Assembly (NCBI GenBank): GCA_958296035.1 | Contig: OY282431.1 | Span: 1,739,001-1,803,000 of the forward strand | Length of the DNA stretch: 64,000 bases | Direction of reading: 5' to 3' | From: Paracoccaceae bacterium | GTDB taxonomy: Bacteria > Pseudomonadota > Alphaproteobacteria > Rhodobacterales > Rhodobacteraceae | In this document: one piece after another, positions 1 to 9,698 of the stretch | Position numbering within the stretch: position 1 is the stretch's first letter | Layout of the letters: each line of letters opens with the position of its first letter | Program-made: the position numbers and the translations under genes | The notes under the pieces: generated by a model | The model's database searches: none | Seen by the model: the letters and a program-made list of their open reading frames with translations, nothing else | Told to the model about the DNA's origin: nothing

Positions 1-629
1 CTGTCGAGAGTCTCTGCCATGGGACGGATTAATGACCTGGCAAATGCCCCTGTCAGCTGTTGGCGCACCGAAGCCGGATTAGTCAGCGGGCCAAGTATAT
101 TGAAAATAGTCCGCGTACCCAGTTCGGTGCGCACCGGCATGACGTGGCGCATGGCAGGATGATGCATGGGGGCCATCATAAAGCCGATGCCGATTCTGTC
201 GATTGCTTTCTCGACAGTCTCGGCTTCAAGCATGACATTGATGCCGAGTTCTGTCAGCACGTCTGCGGCACCGGATCGGGAAGAAAGATTGCGGTTGCCA
301 TGCTTGGCCACAGGGACGCCGCAACCTGAGACAACAAAGGCCGTCGCCGTGGATATATTGAGCGTTCCCTTGCCATCACCACCGGTACCGACGACATCAA
401 TGGCGTCAGGTGGTGCTGCCACCTTTCGGCACTTCTGACGCATGACACTTGCCGCAGCAGAGTATTCCTCGACCGATTCCGTGCGGGCGCGCATTGCCAT
501 GAGGAGGCCGCCAGTCTGTGCCGCCGAAGCACCGCCGCTCATGATGATGTCAAATGCTGCAATTGCCTGATCGGCTGTAAGCGGACCGCAAGCAGCCAGG
601 CCAATCAGAGACCTGATATCATATTCCAT
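1..629 (-). CDS. trpD: Anthranilate phosphoribosyltransferase, 3' end cut by window
   Basis: TrpD transfers the phosphoribosyl group of PRPP to anthranilate, the second committed step of tryptophan synthesis in the cytosol. About 209 N-terminal residues are visible. The PRPP-binding glycine motif [12 protein letters not shown] and the downstream KHGNR and [10 protein letters not shown] motifs of the family are intact. The start ATG at 629 lies inside the end of trpG (11-bp overlap), so translation is probably coupled. The C-terminal part lies beyond base 1. Identity is very secure from the motifs and the trpE-trpG neighbours. Confidence 0.95.
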   Translation of the reverse strand, partial: MEYDIRSLIGLAACGPLTADQAIAAFDIIMSGGASAAQTGGLLMAMRARTESVEEYSAAASVMRQKCRKVAAPPDAIDVVGTGGDGKGTLNISTATAFVVSGCGVPVAKHGNRNLSSRSGAADVLTELGINVMLEAETVEKAIDRIGIGFMMAPMHHPAMRHVMPVRTELGTRTIFNILGPLTNPASVRQQLTGAFARSLIRPMAETLD

Positions 630-1206
630 CGCTTTCCTCGCAAATTTCAAGAAAGGCACGCAAGATGCAGTGCCCGCAGTCGGTTGCAATGCTTTCCGGA
701 TGAAACTGCAAGCCGAAGATGGCAAGACTGCGGTGCCGGATACCCATGACCACACCGTTATCCAGCCAGGCGTTTACGGCCAGCGCGGCCGGCACCGATT
801 TTCGATTCACATGCAGCGAGTGATAACGCGTAGCAGTGAAGGGTGAATCCAGGCCGGCAAACAGACCGGTAGAATCGTGATTGACCTGTGCGGTCTTGCC
901 ATGCACGATTTCATGGCACTGATCGACCCTGGCTCCAAGCGAGTGAGCAATGACCTGGTGTCCGAGACACACACCCAGCAACGGAATTTTTTCCTTGACG
1001 GCCGCCCGCGTCAATTCAACACAAAGCCCTGTCTGCTCGGGGCCGCACGGGCCTGGGGACATCACAATTCCTGCAGGCTGGCAGTCCACAGCCTCTTGAA
1101 CAGTAATGGCGTCGTTGCGATGGACCTCGATCTCAGCGCCTAGTTCACCTAGATACTGTGCCAGATTAAAAGTGAAGCTGTCGTAGTTGTCTATCAATAA
1201 GTACAT
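619..1206 (-). CDS. trpG: Anthranilate synthase glutamine amidotransferase component II
   Basis: This 195-residue class I glutamine amidotransferase supplies ammonia to TrpE for making anthranilate from chorismate. The oxyanion-hole region MSPGPCGPE, the nucleophile motif GVCLGHQ (Cys) and the catalytic FHPES (His, Glu) are all present. Length is normal for TrpG/PabA. It lies 69 bp downstream of trpE and overlaps trpD by 11 bp, so the three genes form one run. TrpG proteins can also serve PabB in folate synthesis; the context favours tryptophan. Confidence 0.95.
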   Translation of the reverse strand: MYLLIDNYDSFTFNLAQYLGELGAEIEVHRNDAITVQEAVDCQPAGIVMSPGPCGPEQTGLCVELTRAAVKEKIPLLGVCLGHQVIAHSLGARVDQCHEIVHGKTAQVNHDSTGLFAGLDSPFTATRYHSLHVNRKSVPAALAVNAWLDNGVVMGIRHRSLAIFGLQFHPESIATDCGHCILRAFLEICEESDGI

Positions 1207-1275
1207 GGGTCCGCTGCCAATCAGTGTTTGTCACGCCGTCCTCGACGCTCATGCATGCGTGCGTGCCGGTCACCA

Positions 1276-2808
1276 TCAATGCCCGGATTCTGCAACGCCG
1301 TCCCTTGATATCGCGAACAGCTCTGCATCGCTGGCCGCCTTGCGAAGGGCTTGGGACTTGTTGACGGTCTCTGTCCACTCGGCTTCCGGATCGCTGTCGT
1401 ACACGATTCCTCCTCCAGCCTGAATATAGAGAACACCGTCCTTGATTATGGCAGTGCGGAGGGCGATACACATGTCCATATCGCCATCCACTGAAAAATA
1501 CCCAACCCCTCCGGCATAGACTCCTCGCTTGCTCCGCTCCAGTTCATCAATGATTTCCATAGCGCGCACTTTCGGAGCACCTGATACGGTACCGGCCGGC
1601 AAGCCTGACAACAGCGCCGAAAGTGCATCATGATCCTTGCTCAATTCGCCGACGACGTTGGAAACAATGTGCATGACATGTGAGTAACGTTCGATCTGAA
1701 ATTTTTCGGTCGGGTGCACGGTTCCCACGCGCGAAACTCTACCTACATCATTGCGGCCCAGGTCTAGCAACATGAGGTGTTCGGCGCATTCCTTTGCGTC
1801 CTGCAGCAAATCAATGGCCAACTGTTCGTCTTCGCGCGCTGTCGCTCCTCTCGGACGCGTGCCGGCAATTGGACGAATTGTGATTTCTCGGTCGAATACA
1901 CGAACAAGAATTTCCGGACTGGCACCGACAACCTGAAAGTCCCTGAAGTTGAAAAAAAACATGAAGGGTGAAGGATTAGTGCGACGCAGAGCCCTGTAGA
2001 ACGAAAACGGTGGTAGCTCGAAGCGTCGTTTCCAACGCTGGCTGAGCACAACCTGAAAAACATCCCCGGCTGTGATGTACTCCTTGGCGCGCCTGACAAT
2101 TGCAAGAAATTCCTCCTTGGCAAGCTCCGCTACGACCGGAGATTGACCATCCGTTGCCGATGCCCTCATCAGCAACCTGCTGTAATCCATCATCAGGTTT
2201 ATGCGCCTTACGGCATCGTTAACGCGGCCGACTGCAGCCTTATAAGCCTTTTGCGCTGACTGGCCGGCACCGGCCCAGGCCGGACTGATTACAATGACTT
2301 CGCCCTTGACCCAATCCAGGACGATTACAATTGACGGCCTCATCAGGATCGAGTCCGGTGTCCCCAAATGGTCTGCGTTGATGTCGGGGAGATGTTCGAC
2401 AAGCCGGACCATGTCATAACCGAGGTAGCCAAACAGTCCGGCACTGCTTGAAGGCAGGTTTTCTGGCAATTCGATGCGGCTTTCGGCTAGCAACGTACGC
2501 AACGAGGTGAAGGGGTCGGCACTTTCTGCCACATCGTGGAACCGACCCGATCCATCGCGCCGGCAGATGCTGGCACGACCATTATTGCACGTCCACAACA
2601 GGTCCGGCTCCAGGCCAATTATTGAGTATCGCCCCCTGACTTCACCACCGGTTACGGATTCCAGCAGGAAACTGAAGCTTCGAGCCTGGGTTACCTTCAG
2701 GAAAAGCGAAACCGGAGTGTCAAGATCCGCAGCGAGTCGCCTGCAGACAACCTGGTTGGAACCTGCAGCAAAACGGCAGGCAAACTGCTCGTAGCTGGGC
2801 GTAACCAC
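1276..2808 (-). CDS. trpE: Anthranilate synthase component I
   Basis: TrpE converts chorismate plus ammonia to anthranilate. The 510-residue product has the N-terminal regulatory region followed by the chorismate-binding domain, with family motifs PSPFMFFF, IAGTRPRGA, LLDLGRNDVGRV and GTVSGAPKVRAMEIIDELE. The predicted start is a GTG at 2808, ten bases after the ppiD stop, with only a weak ribosome binding site, so coupling to ppiD is likely. ppiD followed by trpEGD is a common alphaproteobacterial order. No tryptophan leader peptide or attenuator can fit upstream because ppiD abuts. Confidence 0.96.
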   Translation of the reverse strand: MVTPSYEQFACRFAAGSNQVVCRRLAADLDTPVSLFLKVTQARSFSFLLESVTGGEVRGRYSIIGLEPDLLWTCNNGRASICRRDGSGRFHDVAESADPFTSLRTLLAESRIELPENLPSSSAGLFGYLGYDMVRLVEHLPDINADHLGTPDSILMRPSIVIVLDWVKGEVIVISPAWAGAGQSAQKAYKAAVGRVNDAVRRINLMMDYSRLLMRASATDGQSPVVAELAKEEFLAIVRRAKEYITAGDVFQVVLSQRWKRRFELPPFSFYRALRRTNPSPFMFFFNFRDFQVVGASPEILVRVFDREITIRPIAGTRPRGATAREDEQLAIDLLQDAKECAEHLMLLDLGRNDVGRVSRVGTVHPTEKFQIERYSHVMHIVSNVVGELSKDHDALSALLSGLPAGTVSGAPKVRAMEIIDELERSKRGVYAGGVGYFSVDGDMDMCIALRTAIIKDGVLYIQAGGGIVYDSDPEAEWTETVNKSQALRKAASDAELFAISRDGVAESGH

Positions 2809-2817
2809 GACTGAACA

Positions 2818-4662
2818 TCACTGAAGTTGTGAAAGAACGGAATTGACTGTCGCCTGGTCGACCGACAACCCGGCTTCTGTCAGCAGTTGCAAGGCAAAGA
2901 TTGAGGCTGCATCCTGGCCGGCAGTTTGCGAAAACTGTTCATTCACAAAGCGTGAAATACTCTGTGTACCGTCGTCCGCTGTATCGGCATCATGGATGGC
3001 TTCAAGTTTGAACAGAGCAACGCGGTCTTCACTTTCAACAACCCCGACCATTCCAGGTTGCAAGGTAAAGGCCATTTCGACAATCCCTGCCGGAGCACCT
3101 TCAATCGCTGAGCCACGCACCAAACTGGCAGCAAGTGAGGCGCCGGGCAAGCCAGCCTCAAGGAATTCGGATCCTGCTTCTAGCGATGACTTGTGCGCTT
3201 CGGCAATGGACAGCTTCTCCTGCCTCTTGCGCTCACTTGACCAGGCTAGACTGACCTCGTCCTCGACCGCGGAAAAATCTTGCAGTTGTGGTGGTACAAT
3301 CCGGTCAAGGCGCAGTGCGAAGACACCTCCGCCCGCCAGGAAATGCAATTCAGGGAAATGTTCCTCGGTAACACTGTTGGCGAACCGACGAAACGCCGCA
3401 TCGGAAAGCACGGGACCTGATGCCATCTCGTCAAAATCGACAGTTGCAAGGCGCATCGGGGTTTCTGCAACCAGCTGTTCGAGAGTAGCCCCTCCTGCCA
3501 GGAGATCGTTGAATGCTTCGGCATCCGTACTGATACGTGCCGTTGCCTGCCGCAGAGCGAGCTCCTTTTCCAATTCCGCCTGCACATCTTCCAGGCTGTC
3601 ATGACGTGCCTGCAGAATGGCAATAACGCGGTACACCGCCGGTCCGAACGCCGATTGTACAGGGCCGACAATCCCAGGTTCAGATATCCCGAATACGGCT
3701 GAAGCCGCCTGTTCGTCGAGATCTTCCCTGGCAACCTCGCCTACATAGGCATCCTGGGGAAGAATTTGTGCTTCCTGCAGAAGCATGTCAAAGTCTGCTT
3801 CGTTGCTATCAAGCCTGTTCCTGGCAATCGCAGCCTCGTCATGCGTCGGGAATACGAGCCTTTCGAGTATTCGCCTTTCCGGCTTGACATAATTGTCAAT
3901 TCGTGAGTCGTACAGGTCGCGCACCTGCTGGTCAGTTACGGTCGTGGTGTCTGCCACCATGTCCGGCTCGAGGTAGGCGTAAGTAATCCGGCGTCTTTCT
4001 GGCAGTGTGAACAACTGCTTCTTCTCATTGTAAAACGCCCGCAACTCCGCGTCTGTTGGCTGAGGTTCCTCGGATGACAGGAACAAGTCATCAACTTCGA
4101 TCCATCGCACGTCCCTGGACTCGAAATTGTAGCCAATAATTGACTCGGAATATACCGGATCTGGCTGGAGCCCGGAGGCAATTGAAGTCAGAATAATCTG
4201 CCGCGCCCGGGCTTCCCGTAACTCCTCGTCGAACTCTGCTGCCGTCATGCCCATACTTTGCAGCGTTCTTTCATACATTCCCCGGTCGAAATTTCCGTCA
4301 AGGCCCAGGAACGCATCATTCGTACGCAGTGCATCAAGCACAGTCTTGTCGTCAACCGACAGACCAATCGACTTTGCTTCGTTGTCAATTGCAGCTTCAG
4401 TTGCCAGCGCATGAAGTGTCAACTGGCTAATCTCGGTTACCGGAACATCCCTTGCTCCGGCTTGTAACGCCTGGTTTATCCTGTCGCGGACAGCCCTGTA
4501 ATAGGCGTTTACCGAAATCTTCTCCTTACCAACCGTGCCAACTGAACCGGCGGCACCTGTAAAGCTAACGATTCCGAATCCCATCAGGCTGACGACAAGC
4601 AGACCTATCAGAATCCAGACGAGTATGTTTGCAGTCTTCGGCCGACGTGCAGCTCTGGCCAT
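2818..4662 (-). CDS. ppiD: PpiD/SurA-like periplasmic peptidyl-prolyl isomerase, membrane anchored
   Basis: This 614-residue protein has an N-terminal cytoplasmic basic stretch, a single membrane helix at about residues 12-33, then a SurA_N-like chaperone region and a central parvulin-type (PPIC) region. Such proteins help outer-membrane and secreted proteins fold at the exit of the Sec channel. The parvulin core is weakly conserved by eye, so activity may be mainly chaperone. The start ATG at 4662 follows an AAGGAT ribosome site. It heads the run ppiD-trpE-trpG-trpD, the usual arrangement in alphaproteobacteria; the secG/tpiA often found upstream is replaced here by an aminotransferase. Confidence 0.88.
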   Translation of the reverse strand: MARAARRPKTANILVWILIGLLVVSLMGFGIVSFTGAAGSVGTVGKEKISVNAYYRAVRDRINQALQAGARDVPVTEISQLTLHALATEAAIDNEAKSIGLSVDDKTVLDALRTNDAFLGLDGNFDRGMYERTLQSMGMTAAEFDEELREARARQIILTSIASGLQPDPVYSESIIGYNFESRDVRWIEVDDLFLSSEEPQPTDAELRAFYNEKKQLFTLPERRRITYAYLEPDMVADTTTVTDQQVRDLYDSRIDNYVKPERRILERLVFPTHDEAAIARNRLDSNEADFDMLLQEAQILPQDAYVGEVAREDLDEQAASAVFGISEPGIVGPVQSAFGPAVYRVIAILQARHDSLEDVQAELEKELALRQATARISTDAEAFNDLLAGGATLEQLVAETPMRLATVDFDEMASGPVLSDAAFRRFANSVTEEHFPELHFLAGGGVFALRLDRIVPPQLQDFSAVEDEVSLAWSSERKRQEKLSIAEAHKSSLEAGSEFLEAGLPGASLAASLVRGSAIEGAPAGIVEMAFTLQPGMVGVVESEDRVALFKLEAIHDADTADDGTQSISRFVNEQFSQTAGQDAASIFALQLLTEAGLSVDQATVNSVLSQLQ

Positions 4663-4776
4663 ATCCTTGTTTCCCCGAGGCAGATGTAGGGCGCGTAACT
4701 AGACCTCTGAACTCTTGGTTGCAACCGCCGTTCGGTCGAGGCGAGCGGGCTTCAGGTCTATGCCAGGCAACCGGCG

Positions 4777-5964
4777 TTACTGGAACCGAAACCTGTCGAT
4801 ACGCCTGAAGAAGTCTGAAATTCCAGCTTTATCAACATTTGCAAACGCAATTCTAAGGTGTTTTCCGGTCTCGACCGCTCTTGGCTTGCTGTCCCGTGGA
4901 GCAAACATTGTGTCGGGCAGGACCAGCAGGCTCTCCTTGTCCAGCAATTGCCTGACCACGTCTTCAGAGGAAATACCGAACGGATGACGAACGTATGCAA
5001 AATATGCTCCACATTTCATCAATCTCCAGTCTCCGAGCGTATCGAAGCCGATCTCTATAGCGGTTTGACGGCCTGAGATTCGGGTGCGTTCCCTTTCAAG
5101 CCAGGTCTGCAGGTTGCGCAACCCGAACAACGCTGCGTGTTGGGCTATCTGGTTGGCGCAGATTGCAACGGTATCCATGTACTTTTCAATTTCATGCAAA
5201 AGCAGGTGTGAGGCAACTAGTGCGCCAAGCCTGTGACCGGTAAGACGGTATGCCTTCGAGAAAGAGTAAAGATGCACAAGTGTACCGTCCCAGAAGTCAT
5301 CCTGAAACAGGTCGTGCAGCGAATTGCTGCTGGCTACGAAGTCGCGATAGGTTTCATCGACAATCAGCGCCAGACCATGACGACGGGCCAATTCAAAGAA
5401 TCCCCGTACAAGAACCGGTGGATATTGAGCGCCGGTAGGATTGTTCGGCGTAATCAGTACAATTGCACGCAGTTGACTGTCGACGCCTTGCTCAGCAGCT
5501 TCCAATGACGGCAGCATCGACTGATCGACCTCTAGCAGCCTGGCTTCTATTCCCAACATGTCGAGGCACATCTTGTGATTAAAATACATCGGCGAGGTGA
5601 TCATGATGGCATCACCGCGCCGCGCCAGGGCTGCGATTGCAGCTGTAAAGGCCTGATTGCACCCCGATGTCAGGGCAACCTGCCGAGGCGACACCTTGCC
5701 TCCGTACAATTCTGACCAGTGACGGGAAATCTCCTCTCTCAATTCGGGCATTCCGAGCACAGGACCGTAGGCATGGGCCCTGGGATCTTTCATGAGCAGA
5801 TCAGAAATGTGTCTTCGGAGTGACAGCGCAGGAAGGTCGACCGGAGCGGCCTGGGAAAGGTCGATGAGAGGCTGTGCCGGATCTCTCCTGGAGTCTTTGA
5901 TCCAGCGGCGCGCCTCCGCGATAGGAGGAGATATAGTGCGACACATATCCGGGTTGAATTTCAT
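4777..5964 (-). CDS. PLP-dependent class I/II aminotransferase
   Basis: A 395-residue fold-type I aminotransferase. Visible hallmarks are the substrate/PLP region NNPTG, the Asp-Tyr pair in DETYRDF, the Schiff-base lysine in SFSKAYRLTGHRLG, and the C-terminal arginine region LRIAFANVD. The amino donor and acceptor cannot be named from sequence; the closest feel is to AspC/Aro8-like enzymes. It reads toward ppiD with a 114-bp gap and may be transcribed alone. No partner genes indicate a pathway. Confidence 0.85.
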   Translation of the reverse strand: MKFNPDMCRTISPPIAEARRWIKDSRRDPAQPLIDLSQAAPVDLPALSLRRHISDLLMKDPRAHAYGPVLGMPELREEISRHWSELYGGKVSPRQVALTSGCNQAFTAAIAALARRGDAIMITSPMYFNHKMCLDMLGIEARLLEVDQSMLPSLEAAEQGVDSQLRAIVLITPNNPTGAQYPPVLVRGFFELARRHGLALIVDETYRDFVASSNSLHDLFQDDFWDGTLVHLYSFSKAYRLTGHRLGALVASHLLLHEIEKYMDTVAICANQIAQHAALFGLRNLQTWLERERTRISGRQTAIEIGFDTLGDWRLMKCGAYFAYVRHPFGISSEDVVRQLLDKESLLVLPDTMFAPRDSKPRAVETGKHLRIAFANVDKAGISDFFRRIDRFRFQ

Positions 5965-6629
5965 GGTCGCCTAATAGTCTAGCAGCAAAATAAATGCCTA
6001 GCATATTGACTGTGTCTCAGCACCTGGTCACTCAATTTCGATCGGCAACAACAGGATGTGCACCAGACCCATGCGAAGTTCGGAAATCCGCGAAAAGGGC
6101 GACTTCCCGGAAAATTCCAGGTACGGTCAGGTTCTGCACATGTGCAGACCGGATAACAAGCCGGTCGTTGCGGCAATGAACTTTCTTGCGTGAGAAGAAT
6201 TCCATTTGGAACCAAAAGATGATTCTATGGGGCATGTGCGATTCGCAGACAATTCAATATACCGGTCACAGCCATGCGCAACTGGTGTTCACTCTTGTCC
6301 TGCCTGGTTGCTAGGAATAGTGCTGGAACAATGTTCCGACTGCCGTGAAGCTGGCACGGCACTATGGCCCAATCACTAATTCAGTGCACGTTGAATTGTG
6401 CCGAGTCTGGCCAGGGAATCGTCGACATCCTGGCCCGCGAATCCTTCCACAACCGGTGGGCAATGGCCCGTCGCATCTGCCTCGAAGGCAAACGGGCTTA
6501 CTCGTTTGCCCGCTTGCGATTTCATCTGCCGCCTGGCCGTGAAAGAGCACGTACGCTCCGGCCTTGAGGCCATCGTCACCCGCAATTGCGGGTGCCAAGG
6601 ATCGGGCCGGTGCACCGTATTCTGACCCG
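5965..6629. other. Intergenic stretch with no recognisable gene
   Basis: About 660 bases between the aminotransferase start and the recombinase remnant. Short open frames on both strands near 6345-6625 have no recognisable family. The stretch may be an older, more decayed part of the same mobile element as the recombinase pseudogene, but nothing in the sequence proves this. Confidence 0.4.
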
Positions 6630-7386
6630 ATGTCCTATATCGGCCATCACCGGATCAACAAACGCAGCAAATCCGGCAAAGGCTATCAGCAGTAGGAGAT
6701 CGTCACCGCGCCGGTTCTGCCACTGCTGGAGCACACGGTCTTCAAGGCGGTGCCAAGTCATTTGGAGGCGCGCCGTCCGGGGGTGACCTCGTCAAGGGTC
6801 GTTGTTACCGGGTCAACCCTACTGACCGGCATCTGTTTCTGCGACAGGCGGCGGGGAGGCGATGACCCTCCGCACCGGAAAGAGCAGTCGCTATCGCTAT
6901 CATACCAGTCTAATCAGTGCCCGGCAGGGTGAGACCGGCTGCAAGGACCGGACGGTCTCCATGGACAAGCTCGACAGTTTCGTCGTCCGGCGCCTGGGAG
7001 AGTGCCTGCTGGCAACTGAGCGGCGGGAAAAGATTCTTGAGGATGGGCCTGTCCGGCCGGGGCGCACACTGATGTCGCGGAATTGAACCGGCAGACCACC
7101 TAATCAGAGCTTCGGTTGAAGCGTCCGTGCGATGCAATCGAGACCGGTACCTCTGACCTTGATAAGCCGGCACCTGGTAACCGGGTCACCCATCTCAAGG
7201 CACTTCATGATCAGGTACGGACCGAGAGGCCCGCAAGGACAGGTTTCATCTCGTACCATATCCCTGCAGATGATCGAGGGGTTCTCTGCCGCCGCCCGTT
7301 AGAAGATCAGGCTCAAGAGCGGTGGCAATTGCCGCGACCATGGAAATCATTCGCCGCTAGGCATGTCGCGAATTGCCGGATATGAC
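6630..7386 (+). pseudogene. Large serine recombinase remnant (zinc-ribbon and C-terminal region)
   Basis: Conceptual pieces in changing frames match the second half of a large serine recombinase: YIGHHRINKR near the start, VTGSTLLTGICFC (first half of the zinc ribbon), then after a frameshift LRTGKSSRYRYHT, RQGETGCKDRT and MDKLD, then LKRPCDAIETG, and finally RLKSGGNCRDH. There is an in-frame TAG at 6693, at least one frameshift near 6845, and stops after 7084. The N-terminal catalytic serine domain is missing. This is a dead integration/resolution gene, adjacent to the tRNA-Ser. Extents are approximate. Confidence 0.75.
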
Positions 7387-7574
7387 GGGGCGACATTCCA
7401 TGCAATCGCCTGCCAGTCACCTTAGGAACTGCGTACGCTCGCCCGGTAAGTCGAGGCCGGTGACCATGAAGTGAAGTTCGCATAATCGGATCAATGTCAG
7501 GACTGCTCACCGCACTGAACGGCACGAACGGCAAAACCTGTGCGGCAATCGGCGTACCCGGTTCTGTATCGAAG

Positions 7575-7664
7575 TGGCGGAGAGACAGGGATTCGAACCC
7601 TGGGTACCTGTAAAGGTACAACGGTTTTCGAGACCGCCCCGTTCGACCGCTCCGGCATCTCTCC
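7575..7664 (-). tRNA. tRNA-Ser (anticodon CGA)
   Basis: A 90-nt class II tRNA on the minus strand. The acceptor stem pairs GGAGAGA (from 7664) with TCTCTCC, followed by discriminator G and an encoded CCA at 7577-7575. The anticodon loop carries CGA, read from TCTCGAAAA, and there is a long variable arm built on GTACC/GGTAC. The T arm has the usual GGTTCGAATCC. It decodes UCG serine codons. The recombinase pseudogene lies 190 bp to its left, consistent with past insertion near a tRNA. Confidence 0.95.
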
Positions 7665-8561
7665 GCGTCCCGAGCGCAGGACGCTGTATAACAGATTACT
7701 TGCCCACCATGCTACAACTAAATTTTCCCGTGCGGACCAAGATTGAGATCCACTTTGAGGAGGCCTTACACCCCGGAACCCCAGGCAAGTCCGGGAAATT
7801 GGACTCCCCTGGCATATATCCTGGGGCAAGTCGAATCGCGTCGATGGCTATGTAAAATCTTCAGCTTACAATACTGGCGATGCCATTGTCGCATTCTTGT
7901 GAAGTGTAACTGCTAATTCCAGTTCAACATGACAACAACCGATGGCAGGTCTCAGGGAGCCGGGGCCACGGCCCACTCTTGATGCGCGGGCGATGCGCTA
8001 CGATCGGGGTATTGAATGAAGGCCTGCCACGCCTTCTGTGCATTGGCCTTCCTATCCTTCAGGGATTCGGGACAGGCTGCCGAGAACAGAAGGCAGGACT
8101 TGAAGCAGCAATCGCACTTGACCCTTGGCCTTGTGCCCCGGCAGGCTTATATTCGTTTCAGAATGCCTTGCTGGCCGAGGCGGGTCTCGTCCTGGAGCCA
8201 GAGGTCGATCGGCTTGATGACCGCCTTGCCTGTCGCATCAGTCGACCTGGCTACAGGATCAGCCTTCAGGTGTTGCGTAGGGGCTGACATCGCCATTACA
8301 AGGCCCCGGGTCCGAGTTGCTCAGTGGTCGGCCTTGCAATGGTCGGCGAATTGCGCCAATTCCTGCCTTGTGTTGTAGTGTCGGCGACGGGCACGGCTCT
8401 TGGCTCCTCCTGCGTGGGGTTTGTTCGTGTTATTGCGCTCGATACAGGGATATCCAAGCACCGCTATGCGCATTTTTCTGGGCCATAGCCATACGTCTTC
8501 TTAAGGTTCAACTGGATTCAGGATCGAGTCGTTGGGCAAGAATATTGGAAAGGATATTGTT
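7665..8561. other. Gap between tRNA-Ser and pstS holding only an IS remnant
   Basis: About 900 bases with no intact gene. The only recognised content is the IS630-like fragment described separately. Open frames on the plus strand around 7980-8380 are shadows of that fragment. I looked for a phosphate (Pho) box ahead of pstS and saw only a weak CTGTCGCAT-like string near 8231, inside the transposase remnant, which I do not accept. Confidence 0.4.
8060..8232 (-). pseudogene. IS630-family transposase fragment
   Basis: Minus-strand translation gives KPIDLWLQDETRLGQQG followed, after a TAA replacing the usual tryptophan, by ACRGTRPRVKCD and then LFSAACPE. This matches the DDE endonuclease core of IS630-type transposases, whose family pattern is ..WFQDE.R.GQ..... 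W..RG.RP..... YLFGAVCP. Only about 55 residues survive and the frame is broken, so it is inactive. No terminal inverted repeats were found. Confidence 0.65.
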
Positions 8562-9602
8562 ATGCGAATGCGAGTCGTCGAGGTCATCTTGATCACTCTT
8601 TTTGTACTGTCCGTGGTTCCGGCCGGGGCCCGTGACCAGATTCATATCGTAGGATCTTCGACCGTATTTCCATACACCCAGGCAGTAGCCGAACAATATT
8701 CAAACCTGACCGGTGCGCCGTCACCAATTGTTGAATCCACTGGTACAGGCGGTGGCATAAAGCTCTTTTGCAGCGGCATCGGCGAACGGTATCCCGATTT
8801 GACAGGGGCCTCAAGAGCAATGACGCAGTCAGAGTTGAGCCTTTGCAGGAAGAACGGGGTCAGTGACATAACCGAAGCGTTGATCGGATTCGACGGCGTG
8901 ACAATCGCAGTTTCCCGAGCCGGCAAACATAGCTGGGACCTCGCTCTGCACGAGATTTTTCTGGCACTTGCTTCTCAAGTGCCGTTTGCCGGTCGCATGG
9001 TCGACAATCCCAACCAGCTCTGGTCCGACGTAAATCCTGAACTTCCGGACCAGGCTATCCTTGTTTATGGCCCTCCGCCGACCTCCGGCACCCGGGATGC
9101 GTTTGTAGATCTGGTTATGCACGCGGGCTGCAGGTCACTGTCATTTGTGCTCGAAAAGGGACTCGACAGTGACGGGGAGTGGATCAAGGAAAACTGCAGT
9201 CGTATGCGCCAGGACGGGCCATATGTCGAAGCTGGTGAGAACGATAACCTGATCGTCCAGCGACTGATTGCTGATTCCGAAGCCCTGGGCATCTTCGGCT
9301 ACTCGTTTCTTTTCGAAAACAGGGACATTCTGGATGCGGTATCCATTGATGGTGTTCTACCGGATGAGGAAACGATCGGTGACAAGTCTTATCCGATTTC
9401 CCGCCCCCTTTACTTCTACACCAAGAATGCGCACCGCGGAGTGATTCCGCACCTCCAGGAATTCATCGAGGAATATGTGTCCGAAGACGCGCTTTCTCCA
9501 TACGGATACCTGGCCGAAAGAGGTCTGATCGCGTTGACAGACGAGCAGCTCGCCAAGCTGCAGGATGATGTCATTGGCGGCGCCACTTTGGAAATCAAGT
9601 AA
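8562..9602 (+). CDS. pstS: Phosphate ABC transporter, periplasmic phosphate-binding protein
   Basis: PstS captures phosphate in the periplasm and delivers it to the PstCA channel. The chosen ATG at 8562 gives 346 residues with a hydrophobic signal peptide (about residues 5-22) and has GGAAAGGA seven bases upstream; an in-frame TTG at 8532 is less likely. The mature protein begins with the family motif IVGSSTVFPYTQAVAE, then STGTGGGIKLFC and GPPPTSGTRDAF, which form the phosphate site. It belongs to the long, cysteine-containing PstS type seen in alphaproteobacteria. pstC and pstA follow on the same strand. Confidence 0.93.
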   Translation: MRMRVVEVILITLFVLSVVPAGARDQIHIVGSSTVFPYTQAVAEQYSNLTGAPSPIVESTGTGGGIKLFCSGIGERYPDLTGASRAMTQSELSLCRKNGVSDITEALIGFDGVTIAVSRAGKHSWDLALHEIFLALASQVPFAGRMVDNPNQLWSDVNPELPDQAILVYGPPPTSGTRDAFVDLVMHAGCRSLSFVLEKGLDSDGEWIKENCSRMRQDGPYVEAGENDNLIVQRLIADSEALGIFGYSFLFENRDILDAVSIDGVLPDEETIGDKSYPISRPLYFYTKNAHRGVIPHLQEFIEEYVSEDALSPYGYLAERGLIALTDEQLAKLQDDVIGGATLEIK

Positions 9603-9698
9603 TGAAAAGCCCGTTTGCAGGCAGGATTCACCTCACCATTCATTGATTCATTTATGCGTGCCGGGAGAAGTTAGATTTCCGCAGCTGCCGTTCTAATC

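Noticed and set aside
2843-3604. Long plus-strand open frame (253 codons) opposite ppiD
   Set aside because: It is antisense to a clear ppiD reading frame and has serine-rich low-complexity sequence typical of a shadow frame.
8213-8240. Possible Pho box ahead of pstS
   Set aside because: A single CTGTC half-site lies inside the IS630 relic, with no second half at the right spacing and more than 300 bases from pstS.
7979-8378. Plus-strand frames upstream of pstS as a secreted protein gene
   Set aside because: The opposite strand carries recognisable IS630 transposase sequence, so these frames are shadows.
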